Shown: positions 39,068 through 51,425 of the stretch, piece by piece
Layout: each line of letters opens with the position of its first letter
Numbering within the stretch: the first letter of the stretch is position 1
Assembly: GCA_030248215.1 (NCBI GenBank)
Contig: JASANG010003778.1
Span: 230,113-294,112 of the forward strand
Source of the DNA: Enoplolaimus lenunculus
Lineage: Eukaryota > Nematoda > Enoplea > Enoplida > Thoracostomopsidae
Reading direction: 5' to 3'
DNA: 64,000 nt
Notes under the pieces: generated by a model
Database searches by the model: none
Seen by the model: only the letters and a program-made list of their open reading frames with translations
Told to the model about the DNA's origin: nothing
Made by a program: the position numbers and the translations under genes

Positions 39068-40051
39068 TACTTTAGGACTGTTTTGGTGTATGATAAGACA
39101 TAGCTTAGCGTGGGGGGGTTAAATTCAAAAGCTGAGCTTATGGATTCGACGTTATGGGAAATTCAAATATGCCCTTCGCAGATTACCATATTTACAAGCT
39201 AGCCTTTTACTAATTAGCATTATACTTACGCTTGGCATCTCATTAAATCAAGAGCGGTCACGATTGGAAATGACTCCTCGCCCAGTATGTAATCTCGCGA
39301 TGTGACTTGGCATATGTATATAATACATAAGTGTCTCTCCAAAAGGTAACAAATTTAGTGTTTGACGGTGCGTATTCGATGCAAATTTTTCACTGGGTTA
39401 ATCTTAGATAATTTAAACATACAAAGTCAATATTCCGATAAATATGAAGCTCAACTGAAGTTTTTTCAATTAATTTTGGCATGTTTTAGGAAATCAAAAT
39501 TTTAAATCATAAAATTATGCAGAATTTGTTCAATATTGTAACTCAGGTTTGTAGAATACAGAATTTCTTTTCGTCAGATCCAGCTACTTTAATGGTGAAA
39601 CAATGCAAATTAGTTAGAAAATTATTCGCACAATAAGATTTCGGATATCCGGATACACGTTTCTTTTCGGATACATGTCCAAATATTTTTTATATCCGGT
39701 GCCCATCTACAATACTTAAAAAAGGTTTCAAAAATTATGTTGTGGCTCTAGTTTCACGTTTTCCACGGATTTTTTTAACTTGCTTGTAAAAATTGTATCA
39801 AAATTGACAATTGCGCATAAAAATGGACAGATTGAGAACATCCCTTAATTTGCGGTGATTGTATAACATAAACGAAAACAGATTTTAGCCCGAAATCCAA
39901 ACAAGATATTGTCTATTCGTTCTGAATTTCTTTCAGTTCATTTTATCAATTCAAACTGTTAACAAGTGCTAAAGTAACAAGCGGTAAATTATAGTAGTGC
40001 AGCTATCTGCATACCATTATACGCGGTGCAGTATTAATTTTATAAAAATTA

Positions 40052-43000
40052 ATGGCGACATCGAACAAAAAACGACCCGAATATCTTGCACCTCCTGAAA
40101 TTGTAAGTTACAACCCATATATTTTTTATGATTGTTTTCTATGCACTTTACTAGTTGTATTGTAAGCAGGATATAGCTTCATGTGCAGATGTCATTTCTG
40201 TGTTCATAGCACCGCCGGCCCATGTATTGAACACGGCCGGATCGGTTTCCGGAGGGGCTCTCATAGAATCGGTTTAAGCTTTAGACTAGTTGTTTTTGCT
40301 TAGGCTTATAAATAGGCTCATCCGTACGCTTAGGCTTACGAATATGCTTACACTACTGTTCCGACACTGTTCTATACATGGGCCGCACCATCAAAGTTAT
40401 AGCAATTCCGTTCAATGTTATAGCAGTCGGTTGTGTCCGCCGAGATTAGCTGTTTGTGATAAAACTGTTACCGTATAATTAAAGCGGAATATTATACGAA
40501 ATTGATGAAATTCATTGTCAATCCTTACTTGGCCGTATTATAAGGTTATTCGCGTTTATTTCAGTTTTACAGTGCCGATGAAGCTAAAAAGTACACAAAC
40601 AAGTATGTTTTAAAACGCAAACTTTTTGCCGTTTAATGTGGCGGTTCTGAGGTGGATGAATTGGGATGGTATCCCTCACCAGTCGTGTCGATCGGAAAAT
40701 TATGCAATACAAATGGTTGTTCTGCAGCTTACAATACGTTTACCAGCCAATAGAATAATATGGCGGAGGTACAAAACAACTTGAAAAAAAATTTGCGTCT
40801 TCGACGTAATTTGTATATAAAATAGTCCATATGTTTAAAGCTGTTTCAATGCTTAATTGCTTAAACGTTGTGTATTTTAAAATCTAATTTCGTTCTCGGA
40901 TTTGCCCTTTAACCTTCGGCGATGTATTTGTTTAGCTATCGTTCCTGTCAGTGTTCAATTGTATTTCTAGCTCACACATGATTGAAATCCAAGCTTCAAT
41001 GAGTGAGAGAGCAATCGAACTTCTAGCTCTTCCTGAAGACCAAACTTGTTTTGTATTGGATGTCGGGTATGTGTTGATGTGTAAACACACTGTGCGTTTG
41101 TTGAGCTCAGCGAGACTGAGTCATGCGAGCGTATCGTGTTTTTTGTCCTGGGGACGGGTCAAAGGTTTTGCATTGTTACCACTAACTGGATCCGAGATAC
41201 GCTCAAAACAGTTAACTAACGTTGCACATTAATACGCAACATTATGTTTTAAATTCTAGGATATATTATTATAAAATAAGCGCTTACCAGGGTTCAACCG
41301 GAATTCCTGCAAAAGTTCAATTCCTGTTCCTGCGTTCAAAGATATAGAAACTGCAATTTTTACGGTTTTGTGTCAAATTATTCATAATTTTGATATGAGT
41401 ATTTTGGCAATTGGTTCAATTTTGTTAATAAACTGCTTCTGATTTGTTCTCGTAAAACTTGATGATGAAATAGCTGAATATTCAATTAAACAATTTTGTC
41501 AAGTTCCTTTAAAAGTGCAACCACAATTCGGTGATGAAAATTATTTCAAATTCCGTTTCCTGTTCCGCTTCTTGCAAAGAAATCAATTCCTGATGTGCCT
41601 GTTCCGGCAAGGTTTAGTTCCTGTTTTTGGAACCCTGCTACTTGCGTTGCCTGTTACTAATATTACATTTAGGTGCGGTTCTGGACTGAGCGGACAGGTG
41701 CTGACAGATGAAGGTCATGTTTGGGTGGGAATGGATATAAGCGAAGCCATGTTAGGTGAGTGTGTTAATTTTTCAGTGGTTTTCAAGCTTAGCTAATTTT
41801 AATGATTTTGTGCAAACAAGTTTAACATTCAAACTGGTATAAATTGTGTTTTGGTGTCACAAATCATGTTGTATCAATGTGATCAATGTGTTAACTTGCT
41901 TTAAGAATGAAATGCTACTTTGTTTACTTTTGAATTTTATCTTAGAAGTTGCTGTTGATAGAGAAGTTGAAGGAGACTTGCTGTTGAGCGATATCGGTAA
42001 TGGTGTGCCGTTCAGACCGGGTACTTTTGATGGTGCAATAAGGTACGTTGTGTAGGTATCAATATCTTTTCTGTTTTACGCAATTTCAAATTTAACTTCT
42101 ACGTATACTCACTTTTCTCAGGCTTGGCATACCGAGCGTGATGAGAAAACTAGGTATTGTGCTTGCCGAACCGACTTTATAACGCTGCCTACACTGTAAA
42201 AAATGGGGAGTCAAATTGACTCTCTCGGAAACAGGCTTTTCCGGACTACACAAACTCAGTCAAATTTGACTCCGCCAGAGTCAAATTCGATTCACTGTTG
42301 ACTCTGGCGGAGTCAAATTTGACTCAGTTTGTGTAGTCTGGAAAAGCTTGTTTCCGAGAGAGTCAATTTCACTCCCCATTTTTTACAGTGTAGTTGAACC
42401 GTTGGTAACGGTTTACTTTCATGCTTAAGGAACCATCATTAGATGATTTACCGCTTTTGTCTTTAGGTCAAATATTTCAGTCTTTCTGTTGTCGGTCCCC
42501 TAAAAACCAAATTCCTTAGCAAGCGGCACTGTTATCATGCTACTGTGTTCCATGCCACTTCAAACTGCAAAAATTATTAATTTTCAATTATCAACACGAG
42601 CAGTTTCATTAAAGGTTTGACATTGATTTGAAATAAAATATCATATTGTTAGAATGACAGTTAGTTTCGTTCTGACAATATTATGTTATGTAAATTAAGT
42701 GACGTGATTTATCATTTGCAGCATTTCCGCTATCCAGTGGTTGTGTAACGCTGACAAAAAATCGCATAATCCCGCAAGGAGGTTGTATAGTTTCTTTTCG
42801 TCACTGTTCGGATCGTTAGTAAGTTTCATTCTGGTGCTTTATTTTGCTTCTAATAACTGGGTTGATGCAGTTTTAAATAATTCCTTACTGAAAACAACTA
42901 CTATGGGGCTGTCTGTTCGACAGGGTTCAACCGGAATTCCAGCAAAATTTCAATTTCTGTTATTGTTCCTGATCCGGCATGCAAAGATGCAGGAACGGAA

Positions 43001-45581
43001 TTTTTACGGTTTTGTGGCAAATTATGCCTAATCATTTAAATTTTGCGGAATTCACATACCATATTTTGTCCCGAGTTGCAGTTTGGAAAAAGGAATACAT
43101 GACTCGAACTAGTTTAATTAATACATGAACTAGTAGAATTAATACATATTGGCTGGGTTTCTAAAATCTTACTTAAGTATTTACTTAAGCTATACTTAAG
43201 TCTCTGACTTCAGTAAATACTTAACTTTTCGAACAAAAATGCCAGCCATTATCATAACCAAAAAGCAATAATTTTGATTTATATTAAGGAGGCACCACCA
43301 GTCTACAATTTCAGTTGGACCATGGTTTGTATACTTGAACAATTAATTTGAAATCTATTCCCTTTGGTAAGCGACTTAAGTATTTACTTAACTTAAGTTA
43401 ATACGTAAATTTTCGAGTACAACCAAAGATAGCCAAATAACAACAGTTTTGCTTTATATTAAGGAGGCATCATGAATCTACAATTTCAACTATACCAAGG
43501 TTGGTATGCCTGAGCGGTTAATTTGTAGCATTTCAAATTTAGTCAGCGGCTTAAGTATTTACTTAACTTAAGTGCGCTTTTAAAAACGACAAAATGGTTA
43601 AGTAATTACTTAGCCCGTACTTAAGTACTAAGTTTTACTTAAGGAGGGTTTCGGAAACCCAGCCATTATATTGTATTAACGCTTTAATTTCTAGGGCAGA
43701 GGTGGTAGGGCTGTATTTCAATTCTATCCCGAGAACAGCGCTCAAATCGAGTTAATTACTCAGCAGTCGATGAAAGCTGGATTTCGTGGCGGATTAGTTG
43801 TGGATTATCCAAACAGTAGCAAAGCTAAAAAGTATGTTCTTCAGAGTACAATTGGAGGTTAGAAAACTTGAATTGTAGATATGAAAAGTTTGCCTGAATC
43901 CAAGGCTGACGTAAAAGAAAACTAGGTAGCTGTTAGCTAGTTGAAATATTTCTAATATGATCGTTTTATAACAATTTTATGTCTCGTAGTCAAAAATTTT
44001 CAGCCGGTGTTTTACAATACTTGATTCATTAAGCAATTCAAAATTGACCTGAGCAAACATGGCCAATGTAAAGAACAGGGACGGAACAGTATTATAAGCA
44101 TATTTCTAAGCCTAAGCGTAAGCCTGAGCGTAAGCGTTAAGTCCAAGCGTAAGCCTGAGCCTAAGCGTAAGAATGAGCATATTCCTAAGCCTAAGCCAAG
44201 CAAAAAATAGTCTAAAGCTTAAGCTTATTGTTTTTAATCCCACAGAAAAACGTTCCGCCCCTGATCTTTACTTGGGCCGGAAACATAATCATTCACTAAC
44301 ACAGCATTCAAAATTGCGCTACACATGTTGCCAACAATCATGGCAATAATCCTGTGTAACGGAACCTGGTAGGTGTTCAATTGCTCGTTGATTAAATGGG
44401 TTTCTTTTTCAACTACATATACTGGATGTGCGAACTGTAAACTGTTGAAAAACGAATGCAAATTGAAAGATATAAAATATTTTGTCGTTATGTTTTCTGT
44501 GGTACTTGTTGTTTTAGGATGTATTTGGTACTAATGACTGGCGGTGTAGTAAAGCTTCCGCCTGCATTGGGTCAAACAACTCGTAATGATCAAGTCACTA
44601 ATAGTGATACAAGGTGTTTATGTAACTTAGCTGTTTTCTATCATGTAGCGACTAGATTTATAATTTTGGTTTTTGGAATTATAGTAAAAACTCATCTGAA
44701 ATATACGTATCAGTGTTCTTAAACTCGACAGGATAACAACAATGTATCATTTCAAAATTTCTAATTTTATAAGTTTATTTCTCGGTGTTTTATGAGGCCC
44801 GTATAAGATTAAGGGCGGAACGTTTTTCTGCGGAATACAATATTTTAAGCTTAAGCTCTTGTTCTATACATTGGCTTTTGATAGTGTTTAACTAAAGCTC
44901 AGATGGTTTGAGGCGACTCAGACATTTATGTTATTTGTTGGTATGAATATGAATTTTTGTGTGAACGTTTTAGGCAAAGATTTCATGAATTGAATACGCG
45001 TAAAAAGTCTGTTAAAAAGTCAAAAGACTGGATATTGCAGAAAAAGGAACGTGCAAAACGCCAGGGAAAGTAAGATTTTTCGTTTTACAATTTAACTATT
45101 CATGAATTTGGCAATGTAAGTAATTGATTTGCTACTGTGGTAGTATTTACGCTTAAATAGTACGTTTGTTAACAAATATTAGTGCAGCTAAGACGAAGAA
45201 AAAACTACATATATTTATATAACAAGCGCATTGCACTGGATAGCGTAAAAACCATGCAATATTATTTAAATGGTCATTGAAAGATTTTTTATGGGTGTAA
45301 ACTGGTGAAGCAGGCTCGAACTTTGTGTGCAAGCTAACCATTTTCGTTTACACATCTACATACGAAGGCTATTTTTATCAATATGTCGTGCTGTGTTTTG
45401 GTAAACGTTACATGACGTAGCATTTTAATTTCATGTTATGACAGTTTACAATTAACTCTTAATAGAGCACACTGTACTGTCACAATATTCCTTTGTGCTC
45501 GTACAATTAATGAAATTCATTTGTAGAGATGTACGACACGATTCGAAGTATACCGGACGTCGAAGAAAGCCGCATTTCTAG
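40052..45581 (+). CDS. BUD23: 18S rRNA (guanine-N7)-methyltransferase BUD23 (10 exons, complete)
   Basis: BUD23 (WBSCR22) uses SAM to place the single m7G in the 18S rRNA P-site region, acting with TRMT112 during 40S maturation. Exons: 40052-40102, 40565-40602, 40971-41066, 41673-41755, 41946-42042, 42722-42818, 43695-43831, 44518-44613, 44974-45069 and 45527-45581. The phases close exactly to 281 aa, the human length. It starts [20 protein letters not shown] motif I, DVGCGSGLSG, spans the exon 3/4 junction. Next come [74 protein letters not shown] and [18 protein letters not shown]. The basic tail typical of BUD23 ends [11 protein letters not shown]. Exon 7 could read on for nine more codons to a stop, and exon 9 could end in a stop, if those introns were retained; conservation favours splicing at both. 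Introns 3, 5 and 6 carry MITEs, two of them foldback elements. The TIR element at 45636 begins 55 bp past the stop. Confidence 0.97.
40214..40385. repeat. GGCC-type MITE in BUD23 intron 1
   Basis: CCGGCCCATGTATTGAACACGG at left, inverted against CACTGTTCTATACATGGGCCG at right. GCTTAGGCTTATAAATAGG inside. Confidence 0.7.
41288..41637. mobile_element. hAT-type MITE, TTCCTG subfamily, BUD23 intron 3
   Basis: Starts CAGGGTTCAACCGGAATTCC and ends GTTTTTGGAACCCTG. Inner words AATTCCTGTTCCTGC repeat near both ends. A related fragment lies at about 34645-34735. Confidence 0.85.
42192..42390. mobile_element. TA-flanked hairpin MITE, copy 3 (near-perfect palindrome), BUD23 intron 5
   Basis: The 199-bp element starts CACTGTAAAAAATGGGGAGTC and ends with the inverse, flanked by TA. 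The arms pair almost base for base over about 95 bp around a short centre, with an inner second hairpin of ACTCTGGCGGAGTC words. Confidence 0.95.
42921..43035. repeat. Truncated hAT-type MITE, TTCCTG subfamily
   Basis: Starts CAGGGTTCAACCGGAATTCC and follows the 41288 copy through TTTTTACGGTTTTGTGGCAAA, then stops without a right end. In BUD23 intron 6. Confidence 0.75.
43150..43665. mobile_element. GGCTGGGTTTC-ended foldback element, BUD23 intron 6
   Basis: GGCTGGGTTTCTAAAATCTT at left and AGGGTTTCGGAAACCCAGCC at right. ACTTAAGTATTTACTTAA occurs at least three times. Two tandem internal units start TTATATTAAGGAGGCA (43280 and 43450). Confidence 0.85.
44061..44279. repeat. GGCC-type MITE with GCCTAAGCGTAA array, BUD23 intron 7
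   Basis: Ends GGCCAATGTAAAGAACAGGG and CCCCTGATCTTTACTTGGGCC. Interior AAGCCTAAGCGTAAGCCTGAG repeated. Confidence 0.82.
44793..44876. repeat. Short GGCC-type MITE remnant, BUD23 intron 8
   Basis: GGCCCGTATAAGATTAAGGGC and TAAGCTTAAGCTCTTG, ending TTGTTCTATACATTGGC. It keeps the family ends but has lost the array. Confidence 0.6.
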
Positions 45582-45635
45582 ATTAATTTGATTGTTACGA
45601 AAATAGGAAACGAAAATATTTGAGATCATTATCTA

Positions 45636-45975
45636 CAAGAGTGTGCAACTGGACACATTCTGTTTAGAAAAGAAGGTACCGGCACGCGTTGCGTTTTTGC
45701 CCTGCCCCCCTTTTACCGCCACGCGTTGCGTTTTTGCCCTACCCCCCTTTTACCGCCACGCGTTGCGTTTTTGCCGTACCCCCTTTATTATGAGGGGGTA
45801 CAACCGGTGCGAACCATGTCACTTTATGTATGTGGCGTTCAACATACTCCCTTATAGTTTAATTTAGAGGTATTCATGTGATAGCGACCCCCTCTATACA
45901 AGGGGGTCGGCCGAAAACGCAACGTCCGGTGGTACATTTTGCACCATGCGGGACTCCAAGAGTTGCACACTCTTA
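45636..45975. mobile_element. MITE with GAGTGTGCAACT ends and 37-bp tandem units
   Basis: Ends CAAGAGTGTGCAACTGG and AGTTGCACACTCTTA. Inside, GCCACGCGTTGCGTTTTTGC with a following C-rich run repeats at a 37-bp period (three units). GAGGGGGTAC and CAAGGGGGTCGG are inverted. It starts 55 bp past the BUD23 stop. A second copy is at 54183-54419. Confidence 0.82.
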
Positions 45976-46345
45976 TTATCCACTCTTGGTATTACTGATG
46001 CACAGCACAACCGTAGTACTAATCAGCAATGTAACACAAACCTGTTTGTTGGAAGGGATACTATATGAAAGCAAAACTGGGAGGAAAGTCGCTTTTTGAT
46101 GGAAAACAATTTCGAACGACCCTTATCAACATAATATAGAATTAATCGGAATGCATGGAATGAACATGTAATAAATACCGAAAGCAGATAATAATCAAGA
46201 TATCGGAAATATGAAATTAGAGATTAAACAGAAAACGTAAAACGTTTTAGATATTTTTTGTTCAAATAGGATTGAATAGCAGTCGGTTCATTTTAAATTT
46301 TGTTTTAATATTAGCGTACCCCCGAAATATAATTTTGTCCATTTT

Positions 46346-46531
46346 CCGGCAATGTTACTTTTAGGGGCGTAACAGTAGATTAAGCGTATTCCTAAGTCTA
46401 AGCCTAAGCCTAAGTATTTCAAAAATGTGTTCCTAAGCCTAAGCGTAAGCAAAAATGTAATCTAGAATCTAAACCTATTGCTTTTATAGACCCACCAGAA
46501 ACCTGGACGCCCCTTAAAGTAACATGGGCCC
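46346..46531. repeat. GGCC-ended MITE with GCCTAA array
   Basis: CCGGCAATGTTACTTTTAGGGG at left and GCCCCTTAAAGTAACATGGGCC at right. Interior CTAAGCCTAAGCCTAAG. Confidence 0.8.
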
Positions 46532-46707
46532 ATTTTTCTATCAGCCAGTAAAAATAATTGATATACTAAAATCGAAAGCTTAATGCAGAAAACGGAATCT
46601 CCGATGGTTACGCAACAGTAGCGGAAATGACAATTTTTGGCCGGAAACGTAAACGTGCATATTATAACGTATTTCCGGATATACCTTGTCGAAATATGAT
46701 ACAATTA

Positions 46708-47394
46708 ATGCGGCGTTCACGTTATAACTGGGGCAGCTTGGAACACGTTTTGTCCAAGTTGATTTGACGTCAACATAAAATTTTGTGATCCGAATAGCGG
46801 TTATGTAGAAAAAATGTGAATGTCATATGACATTGGCTTACAAATCACTGGTGTCAAGCGATCATCGTATACAAATAACCTTTTGTCATATGATACTGCG
46901 GGACATTTATGCGAATATCATATGATATTCCAAAATTCTACTAAATATCATATGATATTTATACAGGACAACGGAATTTGTGCACGCTAAATATAACAGT
47001 AAAAAGTCGGATAATGCAGCATCAAATGATTTCGCAAGTTGAATTAGCTTCTACGCTTCGGTTTCTCGCTAAGTTTTTCCCAAAATATATTCCTAAGTAC
47101 AAATAATTCAAATTTGAAATTTTAGTATCATAATATGACATTCTACAGGACAATCAAGCTAGTTTACCACCACTTTGCAGACATTTTCAAACATATCATA
47201 TGATACTCGCAGACAATATTTGGAATATCATATGATATTGCAGTACAAACGGTAGATGTCACATCAGGATAGCAGACAATTCAAATTTTTTTGAATTTCA
47301 TAGCGGATAAACGGTCAGACAAAATGTTACCAGCTATAGTCATAGGGACAAAACGTGTTCCAGGCTGCCCCAGTTATAACGTGAACCCCGCATA
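46708..47394. mobile_element. TIR element with six CATATG-centred palindromes
   Basis: About 47-bp inverted ends (GTTCACGTTATAACTGGGGC, then TGGAACACGTTTTGTCC) bound a 687-bp non-coding element. Inside are six palindromes centred on CATATG, most of the form ATATCATATGATAT, at about 46822, 46884, 46912, 46943, 47192 and 47223. No open frame of note. Confidence 0.85.
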
Positions 47395-48809
47395 ATATAT
47401 GTAATTTATCTTCTGGTAATAAAGAGTATTTTTAAGTTAACCGGGCAGGTATGTTTTGTAAAGTAACCTGTGATTGACTGTTACAACATATATACTAAAA
47501 TAAAGGGCTTGTTTAATGTTGAATAAAAGACCTATTATACTGTTTTATCGTTTCTGCATAAGCAACAAAATATTGTTTATTTTGTGGCGTTACAAATAAA
47601 ATTAGTTCTCAAATCCCTAACGTTGATTTTTGCTTATCAAACATAACTGTTAAGGTGGTTCTTGTTATTTTCCTGACCGACGTTTGCCGGAAAATGGTTT
47701 ACATTTTATGAAAGTGTTGCCAAACTGTACTTTCCATGATGTTTTCTAATTATTCCGCGTCCAAATTCGATTTTTAATGACCTTTGGCTCCGGTAGAATA
47801 TTATTGGAGGTTCTGTAAGCTTTGTATTGAATTTTTTGTGTTTCATCAAATTGTGTTGTGTTAGTAAATTTCGGTTAATTTTTAAGTTTAATTTGTCAAA
47901 ATCTATCCGAAAAGGCATCGTCGTAATTTATAAAATAGTTTAAGGGTACTTTTTTATTGTTAGAATTTTGAGAATTTACGTACTGCAAAGCCACCTGATT
48001 TTGCATCATCTCTGGTGCTGGCCAAATTTTGTGCACCGGTTTCAGTTTTGCACCTACGGTTTCACCCTGGTTTTAATGTTAACAAATACTCAAAAATCCA
48101 GCTTGCCAAGCAATCGAACGATATCAGGTTCTCTGTGTGCTGGCAATTTTCATGTTCGCGGGCCTCAATTCTGTTGACAGAAAAATAAAACATCTTTGAA
48201 ACTTTTATACATCAATATTTATTGCAATTTTTGTTTTATTTTGATACTATCCGTTTCCGTTATTTTTACTATCCGATTACACCCTCTTTGTGAGCGAGAA
48301 TCCAAGGGTAATTTTTGTTTATAACATTGTCTTTCGGTTGTTTAATCTTTGGAAAAGATTTACAGGATGTCTTGGAAGGTGAAAAATACCAGTAGCGGAG
48401 CAGGGAGCCTGCGAAATTTGCATGAAGGGAACAACGTACCATATTTTGACATCACTTAATTTTAAAAACAACGTATATATTTCCAAAATTTTATTTTTTA
48501 CTATTAATATTTTTAGACAATTCTCATTATTTAACAATCGCATGAGAAAATATTTCCAAGTTACAAACAAAATTATTGAAAAATTCATATAGAAACTTAT
48601 TTAGAGCACAAAGTTAATATGGACAAGGTATGTTTAGTCAGATATAATATATAACATGTTCTCTATCGCTGAAATTTAAGTAGCAAATTTTCGTTGGCCA
48701 AAGCCAGATGTCATATGCCTGTTTCTAGATCGTACTGCCGTCTCTTGTGATCCCGTTGCACACCTGTAATTACAAATCGATTACGTTAATTGTTGTAAAT
48801 GGCAAGTAC

Positions 48810-49166
48810 TTGCGGTGCAACCGAAGGTGTATCTCACAGCTCCGGCAGAAAAGCGATCTTAGGCTGCGGTAGAATTTCTGCCGGAGGTTCCGGCAATTTC
48901 GGTAGTAAAATTTTGCATAGTTTTACAAAATTTATTTGTTGGTGCGTTTCATTTTTACTTTTGGTTCAATTTCTAGTAGAAAAATTGTCGAAATTTTGTA
49001 AAAAAATAGGTATAAAATCAAAAGGTTACAACGCCTTATACAGATACTTGCTAAAGCTAGCAAATTAATAAACATCATTTCAACTACATATTTTTGCGTC
49101 ATCTCCGCCTCCATCAAATTTTGTTGACCTCCAGCTCCGGTAGTTTTCACATCCGGTTGCACTCTG
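48810..49166. mobile_element. hAT-type MITE
   Basis: Left CTTGCGGTGCAACCGAAGG, right ACATCCGGTTGCACTCTG. CTCCGGCAGAAAAGCG and TCTGCCGGAGG inverted inside. Flanks only weakly similar. Confidence 0.7.
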
Positions 49167-49481
49167 GCAAATATACTCAATTTATAATCGGTATATAACG
49201 TCCCAATGGTTGCAGGACTATAACTCAATGTGCAGCAATGTTGTTCAGACTATTAAAACTACCTACTAAGTTTCCAAGCTGACTTGTCGTTTACTGTACA
49301 CCACTGAAATACCGCCGCTGTAAAAAGGAAAGCTTATCCAAATAGAGAAACAGTGACAATCGCGAAATTGCAGCCAGCTAAAGGTTAAAGCTCATGTATA
49401 ACATGGACCGGTGGTAAGAACTCCGTGTCTTCCTTCATAACGGTTCCAGATTAATTATTTATTTCACTATGCTATTTTCCG

Positions 49482-49690
49482 CACTGCCAAAATAGTGAGT
49501 CACATTGACTTTCTCCGAAATAGGCTCTACGGGACTACACAAACTGAGTCGAATTCGACTCCGCCAGCGTCAAATTCGACTCACTGAGTCGTACGTTCGA
49601 CTCTGGCGGAGTAGAATTTGACTCAGTTTGTATAGTCCCGTAGAGCCTATTTCGGAAAGAATCAATTGGACTCACCATTTTTTTACAGTG
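49482..49690. mobile_element. Hairpin MITE (CACTG ends), copy 4
   Basis: CACTGCCAAAATAGTGAGTC and CTCACCATTTTTTTACAGTG. The arms contain GGCTCTACGGGACTACACAA and its inverse, and a centre of GACTCTGGCGGAGT words. Flanks are CG here rather than TA. Confidence 0.85.
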
Positions 49691-50351
49691 CGGATTTAAT
49701 GTATACCGACCAATGTAAAATAATTAAAAACTTTCAGATGGAACATACCGGATTTCCGTGTTCTCATTAAGTATTCAGCCCAAATTCCATGTGCCTCAGG
49801 AGATCGTAGTGATCGAATATCGCCAACTATAACAGTAAAAAAGTTGGATTCGGTGTGAAATAAACTTGCCAATGGTCTACAAAACAAGGAGGCGTGAAAA
49901 GCATCCCACAACAAGTGACGCTTCAGGCAACTAGAGCTCTAATTTAGTCGATAGCGTTGTAGAAAATATAACTTTCAACTGTTGTCTATAAGACTGAAGC
50001 TAATTTAGAAAACGTCCCAGGTTTGGTTACAAAAACATTGCAGGTTCCAACAGACCGATCCCGTCTTCAAAACGCCGGCCAATGTTTGCCGCATGGGTTA
50101 TGGATTTTCCAAGGCAGAAAATCTATAGCCAGAAGTGCAGCCATTCACTCCTGTTTTGTGAGCGAGGTTATCTGCTGGTATGGTAAGAAAAATCAGACCA
50201 TAGATTTTGCGTTGAACAACGAAAGAGGAAATTCATACGAATGACCTTCCTGTTGGTCCAGTATAAAACGATGAGGTCGGGTAGGTCTTGCCGAAAAATT
50301 GGGATGTGCCGTTTCGTTCTGGGAACGAAAAAAATGGAAAAGTCTAGCACA

Positions 50352-50510
50352 TACTGTAGTGACCCGAATAAGAGGGAGATTATCAGCAACGAATGGTGGC
50401 GGAGCGTTGGTTAAAAATAAATAACAGTCCGTAACCGAATAACAAAGGGGGGTACCCTCTGGAGAGGCGAAATAAATATCAGCCCCCCTCTTATTCGGGT
50501 CACTGCAGTA
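50352..50510. repeat. GACCCGAATAAGAG-ended MITE, copy 2
   Basis: CTGTAGTGACCCGAATAAGA and TCTTATTCGGGTCACTGCAG form the ends, with TA outside. Short 159-bp form sharing AACAGTCCGTAACCGAATAA with copy 1. Confidence 0.85.
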
Positions 50511-50688
50511 CGTTATTTTCGTATCGGTTGTAGTTAGGAAGGTGATGTTTGGTTAATTTTGCTGAGAAATTGAGATGTGCCGTTCGGCTTGGAAAAAAAG
50601 AAAAGTGGAAATTTCAAGCGCCTAAGTTTTCCTTTCGTTTGGTAGGATGGCAAGGTTTTGTGGTTTGGCTGAGTAATTGGGGTGTGCC

Positions 50689-50997
50689 AAGGAGCAACCG
50701 GACGTGAAAAATACTGGAGCCGGAAGTTAACAATATTTACCGGATCCGGAGCAGGAATTGAAGTCGGAGGTGAGGCGAAATTTATGTAGTTAAAATGATG
50801 TTTAAATTGTTAATTTTAGCTAATATCTGTAATGTGTTGTTAAACCCTTTTGTTTTAAACTATTTTTTCACGAAATTCCGGCAATTTTTCACTAGAAAAT
50901 GAACCAGGTTAAATTGCCGGGACCTTCATCAGAAATTCTACCGGAGCCGGAGGTCTATTTTTGCCGGAACATGAGGCAAACATCCGGTTGTACTGTG
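50689..50997. mobile_element. hAT-type MITE
   Basis: Degraded left end CAAGGAGCAACCGGACG; right end ACATCCGGTTGTACTGTG. CCGGAGC/GCTCCGG-type words inside. Confidence 0.68.
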
Positions 50998-51425
50998 GGA
51001 TGCACCGTTCGGCTCTGTAAAGAGAAACAAGCGTAAAATAAGGCGCATACGACTTTCTTTCAGTTGGTGGGAAGATGAGGTTTGCATGCTTTGATAGAGA
51101 GCTACTACCCCCAAGCCCCTCCTACTAAGCGGCTCACATGCTAGAGTATAAAAACAGTCTAGAAATAGTTCATTAGAAATTTCAACTGTTCTAATATGAA
51201 CTGGTTCGTACGAGCCTTTGTTTGGAGGCGAAAGCCACGCATCCTGCTTAGATCCCTTGAAATTGTGAGGGGTTTAGAAGTCCGTAACTCTCCTGGGGGT
51301 ACAACGAATCAATTTAATATGAGGGTTCTACGATTTTCTTTCATCAAAAACGATAACGAAAACTGATAATTAAACTTAACAAACGCGTATAATCTAATAC
51401 ACCGGGCCGAATTAAGGTGGTCGGA

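Noticed and set aside
43832-43861. Read-through of BUD23 exon 7 to an earlier stop
   Set aside because: Splicing at 43831 to 44518 restores the conserved [10 protein letters not shown] segment and gives the family's normal length.
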